From NCBI RefSeq assembly GCF_900044055.2, contig NZ_FCOX02000002.1:248001-312000 (forward strand): a DNA stretch of 64,000 nucleotides, given 5' to 3'. This document shows, piece by piece, positions 57,245-64,000 of the stretch. The translations under genes were made by a program, and so were the position numbers. The notes beneath the pieces were generated by a model. It searched no databases, was not told the origin of the DNA, and saw nothing but the letters and a program-made list of their open reading frames with translations. Each line of letters starts with the position of its first letter. Position 1 is the first letter of the stretch. The DNA is from Caballeronia calidae (GTDB taxonomy: Bacteria; Pseudomonadota; Gammaproteobacteria; Burkholderiales; Burkholderiaceae).

Positions 57245-57290
57245 AAGGCGCGCAGTGGCTAGTTCAGCCGCTGCGCGCCTTGTTTATTGC
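57245..57290 (+). terminator. Strong intrinsic terminator after the OYE gene
   Basis: AAGGCGCGCAG and CTGCGCGCCTT are an 11-bp perfect stem, extended by GGCT/AGCC after one mismatch, followed by GTTTATT. It lies 24 bp after the OYE stop and also before the end of the convergent gallate operon, so it may serve both. Confidence 0.85.
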
Positions 57291-57307
57291 ACTTGCAACT
57301 ATCTCGG

Positions 57308-58006
57308 TCAGCAGGGCTCCATGCCATGCTGTACTTTTGTGCTCTCGGCATCGCGTGAAGCCAGAAACGCAAGGAACGCGCGAGCGAGTTGCGGCGCGTT
57401 GGCGTTTGCGCATACCGCGCCCTCGAACACCGTCAACGTCTGAATCTCCGGCGGCAACATGCCGAGCACGTCGATGCCCGCCACGCCGGTCATTTCACTC
57501 ATCTGCTGAAAGCCCAGTTCGAGTTCGCCCCGCGCGATGAGCGTGCCCACCGCGACGCCCGGCTGCGCCTGCACGATGCGCGACGCGATGCGTTCCGCAA
57601 TGCCCCAACGCTCGAACAGATGCGTCAGATAGACGCCGCTCGGCCCCGTCGAATAGCCGATGCTGCGCGCCGCCAGCACCGCGTCGCGCACGGCAGTTTC
57701 ATCGCCGATGGAAGGATGCGGCGCGCCGGAAGCAACCGCGACCGCGATACCCGAGCGCGCGATGCGCACGCGGCTCGTCGCATCGATACGTCCCGAAGCT
57801 GCGAGACGTTCGACCGCATCGGATGCCAGCACGACGATATCGAACGCCTCGCCTGCCTCGATACGCTTTGCCGCCGCGACGCCGCCCACCGATTCGATCG
57901 CGACACGCTGCCCCGATTTCGCTTCGAACGCAGCGGCGAGATCGTCGAGCACCTGGCGCGTCGCCATCGACGAGATGCCGGTGAGTGTCATCGTCATGTC
58001 AGCCAT
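57308..58006 (-). CDS. ModA-like substrate-binding-fold protein without signal peptide
   Basis: A 232-residue protein with a type II periplasmic-binding fold similar to molybdate/tungstate-binding ModA: LTGISSMATRQVLDDLAAAFEAKSG, VVLASDAVERLAASGRI, STGPSGVYLTHLFERWGI and ELELGFQQMSEM. ModA normally has an export signal; this one starts [10 protein letters not shown], so it should stay in the cytoplasm. Its start codon overlaps the ligK stop by 1 bp (TGATG), so it is the last gene of the gallate operon and translated with it. A ligand or pathway role is implied; it may sense or bind a di/tricarboxylate intermediate. Confidence 0.85.
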   Translation of the reverse strand: MADMTMTLTGISSMATRQVLDDLAAAFEAKSGQRVAIESVGGVAAAKRIEAGEAFDIVVLASDAVERLAASGRIDATSRVRIARSGIAVAVASGAPHPSIGDETAVRDAVLAARSIGYSTGPSGVYLTHLFERWGIAERIASRIVQAQPGVAVGTLIARGELELGFQQMSEMTGVAGIDVLGMLPPEIQTLTVFEGAVCANANAPQLARAFLAFLASRDAESTKVQHGMEPC

Positions 58007-58695
58007 CAGTCGATATAGCGCAGACCCGCTTTTTCCAGCGGCTCCCGCATCTTGTACATGTCGAGGCCGAGCACGCCGCTCGCGAGCTTCGCGCGCTTCT
58101 CTTCTTCGAACGCCTCGCGCGCGATAGCCTTGTCGAGCACTTGCTGCGCCGATGCGCCGGGAACCACGACGACGCCGTCGTCATCCGCGACGATCACATC
58201 GCCGGGCGTGACCATCGCGCCTGCGCACACGACCGGAATGTTCACCGAGCCGAGCGTCGCTTTCACCGTGCCTTTCGCGGAGATCGCCTTGCTCCACACG
58301 GGAAAGTTCATCTCCGTCAGCACGCGCACATCGCGCACGCCGCCATCGATGATCAGCGCACGCGCGCCGCGCGCCTTGAAGCTCGTCGCGAGCAGATCGC
58401 CGAAGAAGCCATCGGTGTTCTCCGTCGTGCATGCCGCCACGACGACATCGCCCGGCCTGATCTGTTCGGCAGCCACATGCAGCATCCAGTTGTCGCCCGG
58501 TTGCAGAAGCACCGTCACGGCCGTGCCGCTCGCCTGCGCGCCGACGTAGATCGGCCGCATGTAGGTCTTCATCAGGCCGACACGGCCCATTGCTTCGTGC
58601 ACGGTCGCCGAGCCGAGCGCGCCGAGCTTGTCGGCGGCATCCGCGTTCGCGCGATCGATGTTGCGATACACCACGCCAAGTTCGTACATGTTCAA
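58006..58695 (-). CDS. ligK: 4-carboxy-4-hydroxy-2-oxoadipate aldolase (LigK/GalC)
   Basis: A 229-residue RraA-fold class II aldolase that cleaves 4-carboxy-4-hydroxy-2-oxoadipate to pyruvate and oxaloacetate, and also decarboxylates oxaloacetate. The family active-site stretch is [20 protein letters not shown] with the Arg-Asp pair; [23 protein letters not shown] is the loop that also binds metal/phosphate. The ATG overlaps the ligJ stop by 4 bp. It performs the last step of gallate/protocatechuate 4,5-cleavage. Plain RraA (RNase E inhibitor) is less likely because of the neighbours and the longer C-terminus. Confidence 0.92.
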   Translation of the reverse strand: MNMYELGVVYRNIDRANADAADKLGALGSATVHEAMGRVGLMKTYMRPIYVGAQASGTAVTVLLQPGDNWMLHVAAEQIRPGDVVVAACTTENTDGFFGDLLATSFKARGARALIIDGGVRDVRVLTEMNFPVWSKAISAKGTVKATLGSVNIPVVCAGAMVTPGDVIVADDDGVVVVPGASAQQVLDKAIAREAFEEEKRAKLASGVLGLDMYKMREPLEKAGLRYID

Positions 58696-59717
58696 CGCCC
58701 CTTCGCTTTGAGCGCCGCATCCAGTCGCGGATACACGCGGCGCGCGTTGCCTTCGTAAATCTTGTAGCGCGCTTCGGGCTCGATGTGCGCGGCCTCGACA
58801 TAGCGCTTCGTATCGTCGAAATAGTGTCCCGTTTCAGGATCGATGCCACGCACCGCGCCGATCATTTCGCTTGCAAACAAAATGTTGTCGACGGGAATCA
58901 CGCGCGTCAGCAGGTCGATGCCCGGCTGGTGATACACGCAGGTATCGAAGAACACGTTGTTGAGCAAATGATCCTTCAGCAAGGGCTTTTTCAGCTCCTG
59001 CGCGAGACCGCGGAACCGTCCCCAGTGATACGGCACCGCGCCGCCGCCATGCGGAATCACGAACTTGAGCGTCGGGAAATCGCGGAACAGATCGGACGTG
59101 AGGCACTGCATGAACGCGGTCGTGTCCGCATTCAGGTAATGCGCGCCCGTCGTATGAAAACACGCGTTGCAGCTCGTGCTCACATGAATCATCGCGGGGA
59201 TGTCGTACTCGACCATCTTCTCGTAGACCGGATACCAGTAGCGGTCCGAGAGCGGCGGGCTCGTCCAGTGCCCGCCGGATGGATCCGGGTTCAGGTTGAT
59301 CGCGACATTGCCGTATTGCTCGACGCACTTCACGAGCTCGGGAATGCACGTCGATACATCGACGCCCGCACTTTGCGGCAGCATCGCCACGGGCACGAAG
59401 CTATCCGGGAACAACTGGCTCACGCGATAGCACAGCTCGTTGCAGATCGCGGCCCACGTGCTCGACACTTCGAAGTCGCCGATGTGATGCGCCATGAAGC
59501 TCGCGCGCGGGCTGAACACGGTGAGATCGAGACCGCGTTCGCGCATCAAACGAAGCTGATTGCTTTCGATCGATTCGCGCAGTTCGTCGTCGCTGATATG
59601 CAGCTCCGATGCCGCCGGCATCTCCGAAGGATTCGTGATGCCGGCGATCTGCCGGTTGCGCCACGCTTCCAGCGCTTTCGGCGCGGTGGTGTAGTGGCCG
59701 TGAATGTCGATGATCAT
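58692..59717 (-). CDS. ligJ: 4-oxalomesaconate hydratase (LigJ type)
   Basis: A 341-residue amidohydrolase-superfamily enzyme. It begins MIIDIHGHY (HxH metal site at residues 6 and 8), with [24 protein letters not shown] and [12 protein letters not shown] as later strand ends. It hydrates 4-oxalomesaconate to 4-carboxy-4-hydroxy-2-oxoadipate. LigJ belongs to this fold, while Pseudomonas GalB is an unrelated PIG-L type hydratase, so this operon mixes a gallate dioxygenase with the Sphingobium-type hydratase. Overlaps ligK by 4 bp. Confidence 0.92.
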   Translation of the reverse strand: MIIDIHGHYTTAPKALEAWRNRQIAGITNPSEMPAASELHISDDELRESIESNQLRLMRERGLDLTVFSPRASFMAHHIGDFEVSSTWAAICNELCYRVSQLFPDSFVPVAMLPQSAGVDVSTCIPELVKCVEQYGNVAINLNPDPSGGHWTSPPLSDRYWYPVYEKMVEYDIPAMIHVSTSCNACFHTTGAHYLNADTTAFMQCLTSDLFRDFPTLKFVIPHGGGAVPYHWGRFRGLAQELKKPLLKDHLLNNVFFDTCVYHQPGIDLLTRVIPVDNILFASEMIGAVRGIDPETGHYFDDTKRYVEAAHIEPEARYKIYEGNARRVYPRLDAALKAKGR

Positions 59718-59732
59718 CCTTTACTCCAGGTA

Positions 59733-61082
59733 CTAGTGTGCTGCAGTCGTTTGTGCGTGCGCTTCGTCGGCATGCGTGCGTTGCGCGACGAGAATCGCGA
59801 TGGCCGCGAGCGTCGCGGGCACGGCGAGCATCGCGAGAATCGCGCCGAACTCCCAGCCGAGGCCGAGCAGCGCGCCGCCGAATGCGGAGCCGAAGATGCT
59901 GCCGAAGCGGCCCATGCCGAGCATCCAGCTCACACCGGTTGCACGCGCAACCGTCGGATAACGTCCCGGCGCGAAGGCGTTGAGGCCCGTTTGCGCGCCG
60001 CTCATGCAGAAGCCCGCCGCGAACACGAGCACCGCGAGCGACGACGACAGCGCGCCGATCCACGCAAGCCCGAGCACGCACACCGCGCCGCCGAGATACG
60101 CCGCGCTGATGACCGGCGCGGGCCGTGCCTTGTCCATGATCCATCCGACGATGATCGCGCCGATCGTGCCGCCGATCTGGAACATCGCCGTGACGTTGGC
60201 GGCCGCCGAGACGGTGAGGCCCGCGTCCTTCATCAACGTCGGCAGCCAGCCGGTCAGCAGATAGATCACGAGCAGGCCCATGAAATACGTGGCCCACAGC
60301 GCGGCGGTCATCAGGCCATAGCCCTGCGAAAACAGCACGCCGATGGGCTTCTTCGTCGGCAGCGGCGGTTCGTTCGACACGAAGGTTTCGCTGCCGTCGA
60401 AGCGCGCGCCGCACACGCGGCCGAGCACCTTGCCGATGCGCTGCGATGTCGCGCCCCGCACGGCGAGCAGACGCGCCGATTCGGGCAGCAGCCAGATCTG
60501 CAGCGGAATCAATGCGAGCGGCAGCGCGCCGCCGAAGATCAGCACCGAGCGCCAGCCATGCACGGGAATCAGCCATCCCGCGAGGAAGCCGATCAACGCC
60601 GAGCCGAGATTGAAGCCCGTGAACATGATCGTGATGAGCAATGCGCGCTTGCGTTGCGGCGCGTATTCGGAGAGCAGCGTCGTCGTGTTGGGCATCGCGG
60701 CGCCGAGGCCGATGCCCGTCAATACGCGCAGAATCGCCATGCTCGACGGCGAGTTCGTGAACGCGGTCGCGATCGTGAACACGCCGAAGAGGAACACGGA
60801 GGTGATCAACACCCACTTGCGTCCGATGCGATCCGATGCCGGACCCGCCGCCAATGCACCGATCACGAGACCGATGGGCGCCGCGCTCATCACGAGCCCG
60901 AACGCGGGCCGCGAGATATGCCAGTCCGCGATGATCGAAGGCGCGACGAAGCCCATGATCGCGACGTCCATGCCGTCCGCCATCACGATCAGAAAGCACA
61001 GCGCCACCAGCAGCCACTGGTATGCGGAAATGGGCCGTTCGTCGATGAAGCCCTTGATGTCGATCGTTTTACCGCTGTTCAT
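59733..61082 (-). CDS. AAHS-family MFS transporter, probable gallate/protocatechuate importer
   Basis: A 449-residue 12-helix aromatic acid:H+ symporter. The N-terminus ISAYQWLLVALCFLIVMADGMDVAIMGF is the AAHS opening, with the conserved Asp in DGMD; the motif A-like loop is GPASDRIGRKWVL. The family includes PcaK, BenK, MhpT and GalT. It lies between the dioxygenase (27 bp) and ligJ (15 bp), so gallate is the likely substrate. Start 61082 is preceded by GGAG. Confidence 0.93.
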   Translation of the reverse strand: MNSGKTIDIKGFIDERPISAYQWLLVALCFLIVMADGMDVAIMGFVAPSIIADWHISRPAFGLVMSAAPIGLVIGALAAGPASDRIGRKWVLITSVFLFGVFTIATAFTNSPSSMAILRVLTGIGLGAAMPNTTTLLSEYAPQRKRALLITIMFTGFNLGSALIGFLAGWLIPVHGWRSVLIFGGALPLALIPLQIWLLPESARLLAVRGATSQRIGKVLGRVCGARFDGSETFVSNEPPLPTKKPIGVLFSQGYGLMTAALWATYFMGLLVIYLLTGWLPTLMKDAGLTVSAAANVTAMFQIGGTIGAIIVGWIMDKARPAPVISAAYLGGAVCVLGLAWIGALSSSLAVLVFAAGFCMSGAQTGLNAFAPGRYPTVARATGVSWMLGMGRFGSIFGSAFGGALLGLGWEFGAILAMLAVPATLAAIAILVAQRTHADEAHAQTTAAH

Positions 61083-61109
61083 GTTTGTCTCCGTCTCCTT
61101 TGTTGGCCT

Positions 61110-62411
61110 TTATTGCTTGCCCTTTTCCGCCTTGTCCCAGTCGAGCTTGCCCGCGCCCTTGCCCGCGACCGAGTACAGCGCGCCGGGCGCATTGCGCGTC
61201 TTCTGGAATTCTTCGAGCGTTTCGCCACGCATCGCGGCATAGATATGCAGGTTCGATATGCCCGTCACCGCGCCGAGCTTTTCGAGCATGAAGAAGATCA
61301 CGCCGTAATGAAGCAGGCCGCGCCAGTCGCGTCGGCGAATGAGGTCGCGTTCCTGCTCGCTGAGGCCTGCCGCTTCGAAGCTCGCTTCCTCGTCGCGCCT
61401 GAACGCCTCGCGATGCTCCGGCTCGACCATGCGATGCAGATAATCGTTGATGCGATATGCGCGGACCGCCGTTTCGATCGAGAACGGATAGGTGCCTTCG
61501 AGCTTCTCGACATCGGTCAGTTGCACGGCCATCTTCTGACGATGACGCTCGACGATCGCGGGCTTCGTCACACTGTCCTCGCCTTCATAGATCGCCGTCG
61601 CGATGCCGGCCATCGACGGCAGGTAATAGCTGCGATGCTTGCACACGACATTCGACGACAACGCGCCGCGCATCGTGAGCCACATGATCACTTCGGCGCC
61701 TTCATAGCCGCCGAGCGCCGCGTATTCCGCGATGGTCATATCCGCGAGTTGCTCGGGATCGCGCTCGAAGAGATCGAGGAAACGCGCATCCCATTCCGTG
61801 TTGTTGAAGCCCGAGCGCTCGCCATGCACCTGATGCGAGAGACCGCCCGTTGCGAGAATCGCGACCTTGATATCTTCCGGATAACTTTCGATTGCACGGC
61901 GCAGCGCCTGGCCGAGCTTGTAGAAGCGCCGAGCGCTCGGCACGGGCAATTGCAGCACGCCCATTTGCAGCGGCACGAGCTTGACCGGCCATTCGGGCTT
62001 GTGCGGGCACAGCATCGAAAGCGGCGAGAAGCAGCCGTGATCGAGCGGCTTGTTCTGGAAGAACGACATATCGAACTCGTCGGTCATGAGCGACGTGCCG
62101 ATATGCGCGGCGAGCGCAGGATGACCTTTGATCGGCGGCAGATCGCGCGCGCCGCCGCCTTCGTCCGCGACGCGCCATTCCGGGCCCACGCCGAGCGCGA
62201 ACGCCGAATAGTGATCGAAAAAGAACGACGTGACGTGGTCGTTATAGATCGTGACGATGACATCGGGCCGCTTCTCCGCGAGCCAGTTCGCGACCGGCGC
62301 GAAGTTCTCGAAGATCGGCGCCCAGACGGGATCGTCGCGCTTGTTCTTGTCGAACGCGAAACCGATGGTCGGTGTGTGCGAGGCGGCAATGCCTCCGATG
62401 ATCCGTGCCAT
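61110..62411 (-). CDS. galA: Gallate dioxygenase (GalA-like fused LigB-LigA)
   Basis: A 433-residue extradiol dioxygenase. The N-terminal LigB domain (about 1-300) has Fe(II) ligands His12 (ASHTPT) and His59 (YNDH); Glu240 is the probable third ligand, and His193 in GGLSHQ the acid-base residue. The C-terminal part (about 310-433) resembles LigA, the small subunit of protocatechuate 4,5-dioxygenase, fused as in GalA. It opens gallate between C4 and C5 to give 4-oxalomesaconate. The fusion and length indicate gallate over protocatechuate. AAGGAG lies 9 nt before the ATG; it is the first gene of the operon. Confidence 0.93.
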   Translation of the reverse strand: MARIIGGIAASHTPTIGFAFDKNKRDDPVWAPIFENFAPVANWLAEKRPDVIVTIYNDHVTSFFFDHYSAFALGVGPEWRVADEGGGARDLPPIKGHPALAAHIGTSLMTDEFDMSFFQNKPLDHGCFSPLSMLCPHKPEWPVKLVPLQMGVLQLPVPSARRFYKLGQALRRAIESYPEDIKVAILATGGLSHQVHGERSGFNNTEWDARFLDLFERDPEQLADMTIAEYAALGGYEGAEVIMWLTMRGALSSNVVCKHRSYYLPSMAGIATAIYEGEDSVTKPAIVERHRQKMAVQLTDVEKLEGTYPFSIETAVRAYRINDYLHRMVEPEHREAFRRDEEASFEAAGLSEQERDLIRRRDWRGLLHYGVIFFMLEKLGAVTGISNLHIYAAMRGETLEEFQKTRNAPGALYSVAGKGAGKLDWDKAEKGKQ

Positions 62412-62708
62412 GTGCGCTACTCCTTCAGAATGCGTGGCCGAGCGGGCTTGCTTTAGGGAAACTGAAGCCGAAGGGTAGCGAGGAATGGCGCGTGGCGGGT
62501 GCTACGTGTTAACCAGAGGTTTGCCTGTCTGGATGGGGTTCCGGCATGGGGAAAGGCCGCTGGGGCGCGGCGGAGCGAGCGGTGCGCCGCGCTCGCGTGA
62601 TGGTCACGCCGATAAATAAAACTGATGGCGCGTGAAGCAGGACGCAAGATGGCCGGTCCGAGCCGTGAGACCATGCGCGATACAGGGTCCAGAACCGGAG
62701 CTATCGAT

Positions 62709-63095
62709 ATGAACGGAGCCGAGCTTACGGATATCTATCGCGGCTACATCGCCTGCCTGAACGCGCAAGACTGGCCGCGTCTCGGCATGTTCGTTCATGA
62801 TGCGCTGCGCTATAACGGCCGGGCGCTGACCGTCGATGATTATCGCGAGATGCTGAGGAAAGACTTCCGGGAAATCCCCGATCTCGTCTTCGATATTCAA
62901 CTGCTGATTGCCGAGCCGCCGCACGTGGCGTGCCGCCTTCGGTTCGACTGCACGCCGAAGGCGGACTTCATGGGTTTGCACGTCGACGGGAAACGTGTCG
63001 TGTTTTGCGAGAACGTGTTCTATGCGTTTCGCGACGGGCGGATCGAGAATGTGTGGTCGGTGATCGATAAGGCGGCGATCGAAGGGCAGATCTAG
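62709..63095 (+). CDS. SnoaL-like ester cyclase/NTF2-fold protein
   Basis: A 128-residue NTF2-fold protein. It opens ELTDIYRGYIACLNAQDWPRL, with RYNGRALTVDDYREML and FREIPDLVFDIQLLIAEPPHVACRL, the SnoaL pattern, and VFCENVFYAFRDGRIENVWSVIDK at the end. SnoaL-like proteins are cyclases, isomerases or ligand-binding proteins; the activity of this one is unknown. The start at 62709 has GGAG 8 nt upstream. It is divergent from galA and overlaps the convergent ABC ATPase gene end by 4 bp. Confidence 0.87.
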   Translation: MNGAELTDIYRGYIACLNAQDWPRLGMFVHDALRYNGRALTVDDYREMLRKDFREIPDLVFDIQLLIAEPPHVACRLRFDCTPKADFMGLHVDGKRVVFCENVFYAFRDGRIENVWSVIDKAAIEGQI

Positions 63096-63862
63096 CTCAC
63101 TTCCGTAAAGAACGTCCCCACGATATCGTCGCGCAACTTGCCGACGCCGCGATCACCCAGCTTCCGCGGCCTCGGCAGCCCCACTTCGATCACCTCCCCG
63201 ATCCTGCCCGGCCGCGCCTGCATCACCACGATCCGGTCCGAAAGCAGCACCGCCTCTTCCACATCATGCGTGACGAGCACCATCGTGATCCGTTCGTGCT
63301 CCCATATCCGCTGCAATTCGACCTGCAAACGCGCGCGCGTGAGCGCATCGAGCGCGCCGAGCGGTTCGTCGAGCAACAAGAGACGCGGCCGGTTCACGAG
63401 CCCTCGCGCAATCGCGACACGCTGCGCCATGCCACCCGACAACTGATGCGGATAATGCCGCTCATAACCGTTCAGCCCGACGAGCGCGACATGCTCCGCC
63501 ACCGCACGCGCCTTCTCCGCTTTCGATAGCGGTGCATTGCGCAATGCAACGGCCACGTTCTGCTCCACATTCAGCCACGGAAACAGCCGATGATCCTGAA
63601 ACACGATCCCGCGCGACAAGTCCGTCGTCACGACGCGCTCGCCGCCGAACTCGATCTCGCCATCATGATCGCCGTCGAGTCCCGCGATGAGCCGCAGCAA
63701 CGTCGACTTCCCGCAACCGCTCGCCCCGACGATGCTCACGAACTCCCCCGTCGCAATCGAAAGATCGATGCGATCGAGAACCGGCGACGCATCGTCGCCA
63801 TTGAACCGCTTGCCAACATGCCGCAGCGTCAAACCACTGTCTTGCTCGATTACCGTCGTCAT
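63092..63862 (-). CDS. ABC transporter ATP-binding protein, SsuB/TauB-like
   Basis: A 256-residue ATPase of a nitrate/sulfonate/taurine-type importer. Walker A GASGCGKST, Q-loop VFQDHRLFPW, signature LSGGMAQRVAIARGL, Walker B RLLLLDEPLGALD and the H-loop VTHDVEEAVLL are all present. The start at 63862 is chosen because MTTVIEQDSG is the natural opening; more upstream residues overlap the permease gene. It follows the permease by 11 bp. Alkanesulfonate or taurine is the likely solute class, but the binding protein is outside the window. Confidence 0.93.
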   Translation of the reverse strand: MTTVIEQDSGLTLRHVGKRFNGDDASPVLDRIDLSIATGEFVSIVGASGCGKSTLLRLIAGLDGDHDGEIEFGGERVVTTDLSRGIVFQDHRLFPWLNVEQNVAVALRNAPLSKAEKARAVAEHVALVGLNGYERHYPHQLSGGMAQRVAIARGLVNRPRLLLLDEPLGALDALTRARLQVELQRIWEHERITMVLVTHDVEEAVLLSDRIVVMQARPGRIGEVIEVGLPRPRKLGDRGVGKLRDDIVGTFFTEVS

Positions 63863-63873
63863 CTGGATTCTCC

Positions 63874-64000
63874 TCAAGCTATGCGCGATGCATCGAACCA
63901 GCGCCGCTGCACGCCTCGCGCAAACGCATTCAACGCCCACCCGGTCAAACCGACCACGATCACGCCGAACACGACGAGATCCATTCGAAATTGCTCGCTG
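63874..64000 (-). CDS. ABC transporter permease, SsuC-like (3' end only)
   Basis: The last 41 codons of a permease are seen on the minus strand: MDLVVFGVIVVGLTGWALN, then the typical basic tail ending RRRW-like residues (QRRWFDASRIA) and a TGA. This is the final membrane helix and cytoplasmic end of a SsuC/TauC-type inner-membrane subunit. The rest lies beyond the right edge. The ATPase gene follows 11 bp later. Confidence 0.85.
   Translation of the reverse strand, partial: SEQFRMDLVVFGVIVVGLTGWALNAFARGVQRRWFDASRIA

Noticed and set aside
58006..58695. RraA regulator of RNase E
   Set aside because: Operon position with galA and ligJ and the LigK-like sequence favour the aldolase.
58590..62456. 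A 1288-codon plus-strand frame antisense to the gallate operon
   Set aside because: Very long but extremely Arg/His/Glu-rich; the minus strand carries four well-known enzyme or transporter families over the same bases.

Overview
The window looks like chromosome or chromid DNA of a beta-proteobacterium of the Burkholderiaceae, most likely Caballeronia or Paraburkholderia. The evidence is high GC, many LysR regulators each beside a transporter, a SorAB sulfite dehydrogenase, a gallate/4-oxalomesaconate pathway, a PucR regulator and Burkholderia-type small secreted proteins. This placement is an inference from gene content; no rRNA or tRNA gene was seen.

Left edge (1-8.0 kb): a minus-strand operon zorA-zorB-zorC-zorD, a type I Zorya anti-phage system, with zorD running off the left edge. 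Upstream lie a small ribbon-helix-helix protein gene with a good sigma-70-like promoter, a tandem 15-bp repeat in front of zorA, and a frameshifted DUF1993 gene.

8-12.6 kb: a LysR regulator, an HxlR regulator divergent from an MFS exporter, then a PEP-mutase/isocitrate-lyase family enzyme (apparent ATC start) and an SDR. 12.6-16.4 kb: two exported proteins, an FHA-like TpsA with GLUG repeats and a Tat-exported seven-repeat PLL-type lectin propeller. 17-25.3 kb: minus-strand amine or amino-acid catabolism genes (periplasmic binding protein, cupin, FAD oxidase, APC permease, PucR regulator), an atypical SDR and a YbdK-type ligase. 25.8-31.1 kb: sulfite dehydrogenase sorAB, two small secreted proteins, an MFS transporter and a small conserved protein.

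31.4-64 kb reads as more strongly GCG/CGC-biased DNA. It holds a SulP transporter; a PhoX phosphatase behind a good Pho box; a LacI-type regulator divergent from a ferredoxin-reductase/TIM-barrel pair, with three similar operator-like palindromes between them; an MFS-M81 peptidase-epoxide-hydrolase operon divergent from a LysR gene; an EntS-like MFS exporter; a GGDEF/EAL protein and a hybrid histidine kinase; a beta-propeller protein, TPR/HTH regulator and DUF2182 cluster; a FUSC-like membrane protein; a DapA-superfamily lyase; and a LysR/old-yellow-enzyme divergon with a clear T-N11-A box. The minus-strand operon at 57.3-62.4 kb (gallate dioxygenase, AAHS transporter, LigJ-type hydratase, LigK-type aldolase, signal-less ModA-like protein) would take gallate to pyruvate and oxaloacetate. 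The right edge holds a SnoaL-like protein and part of an SsuBC-type ABC transporter.
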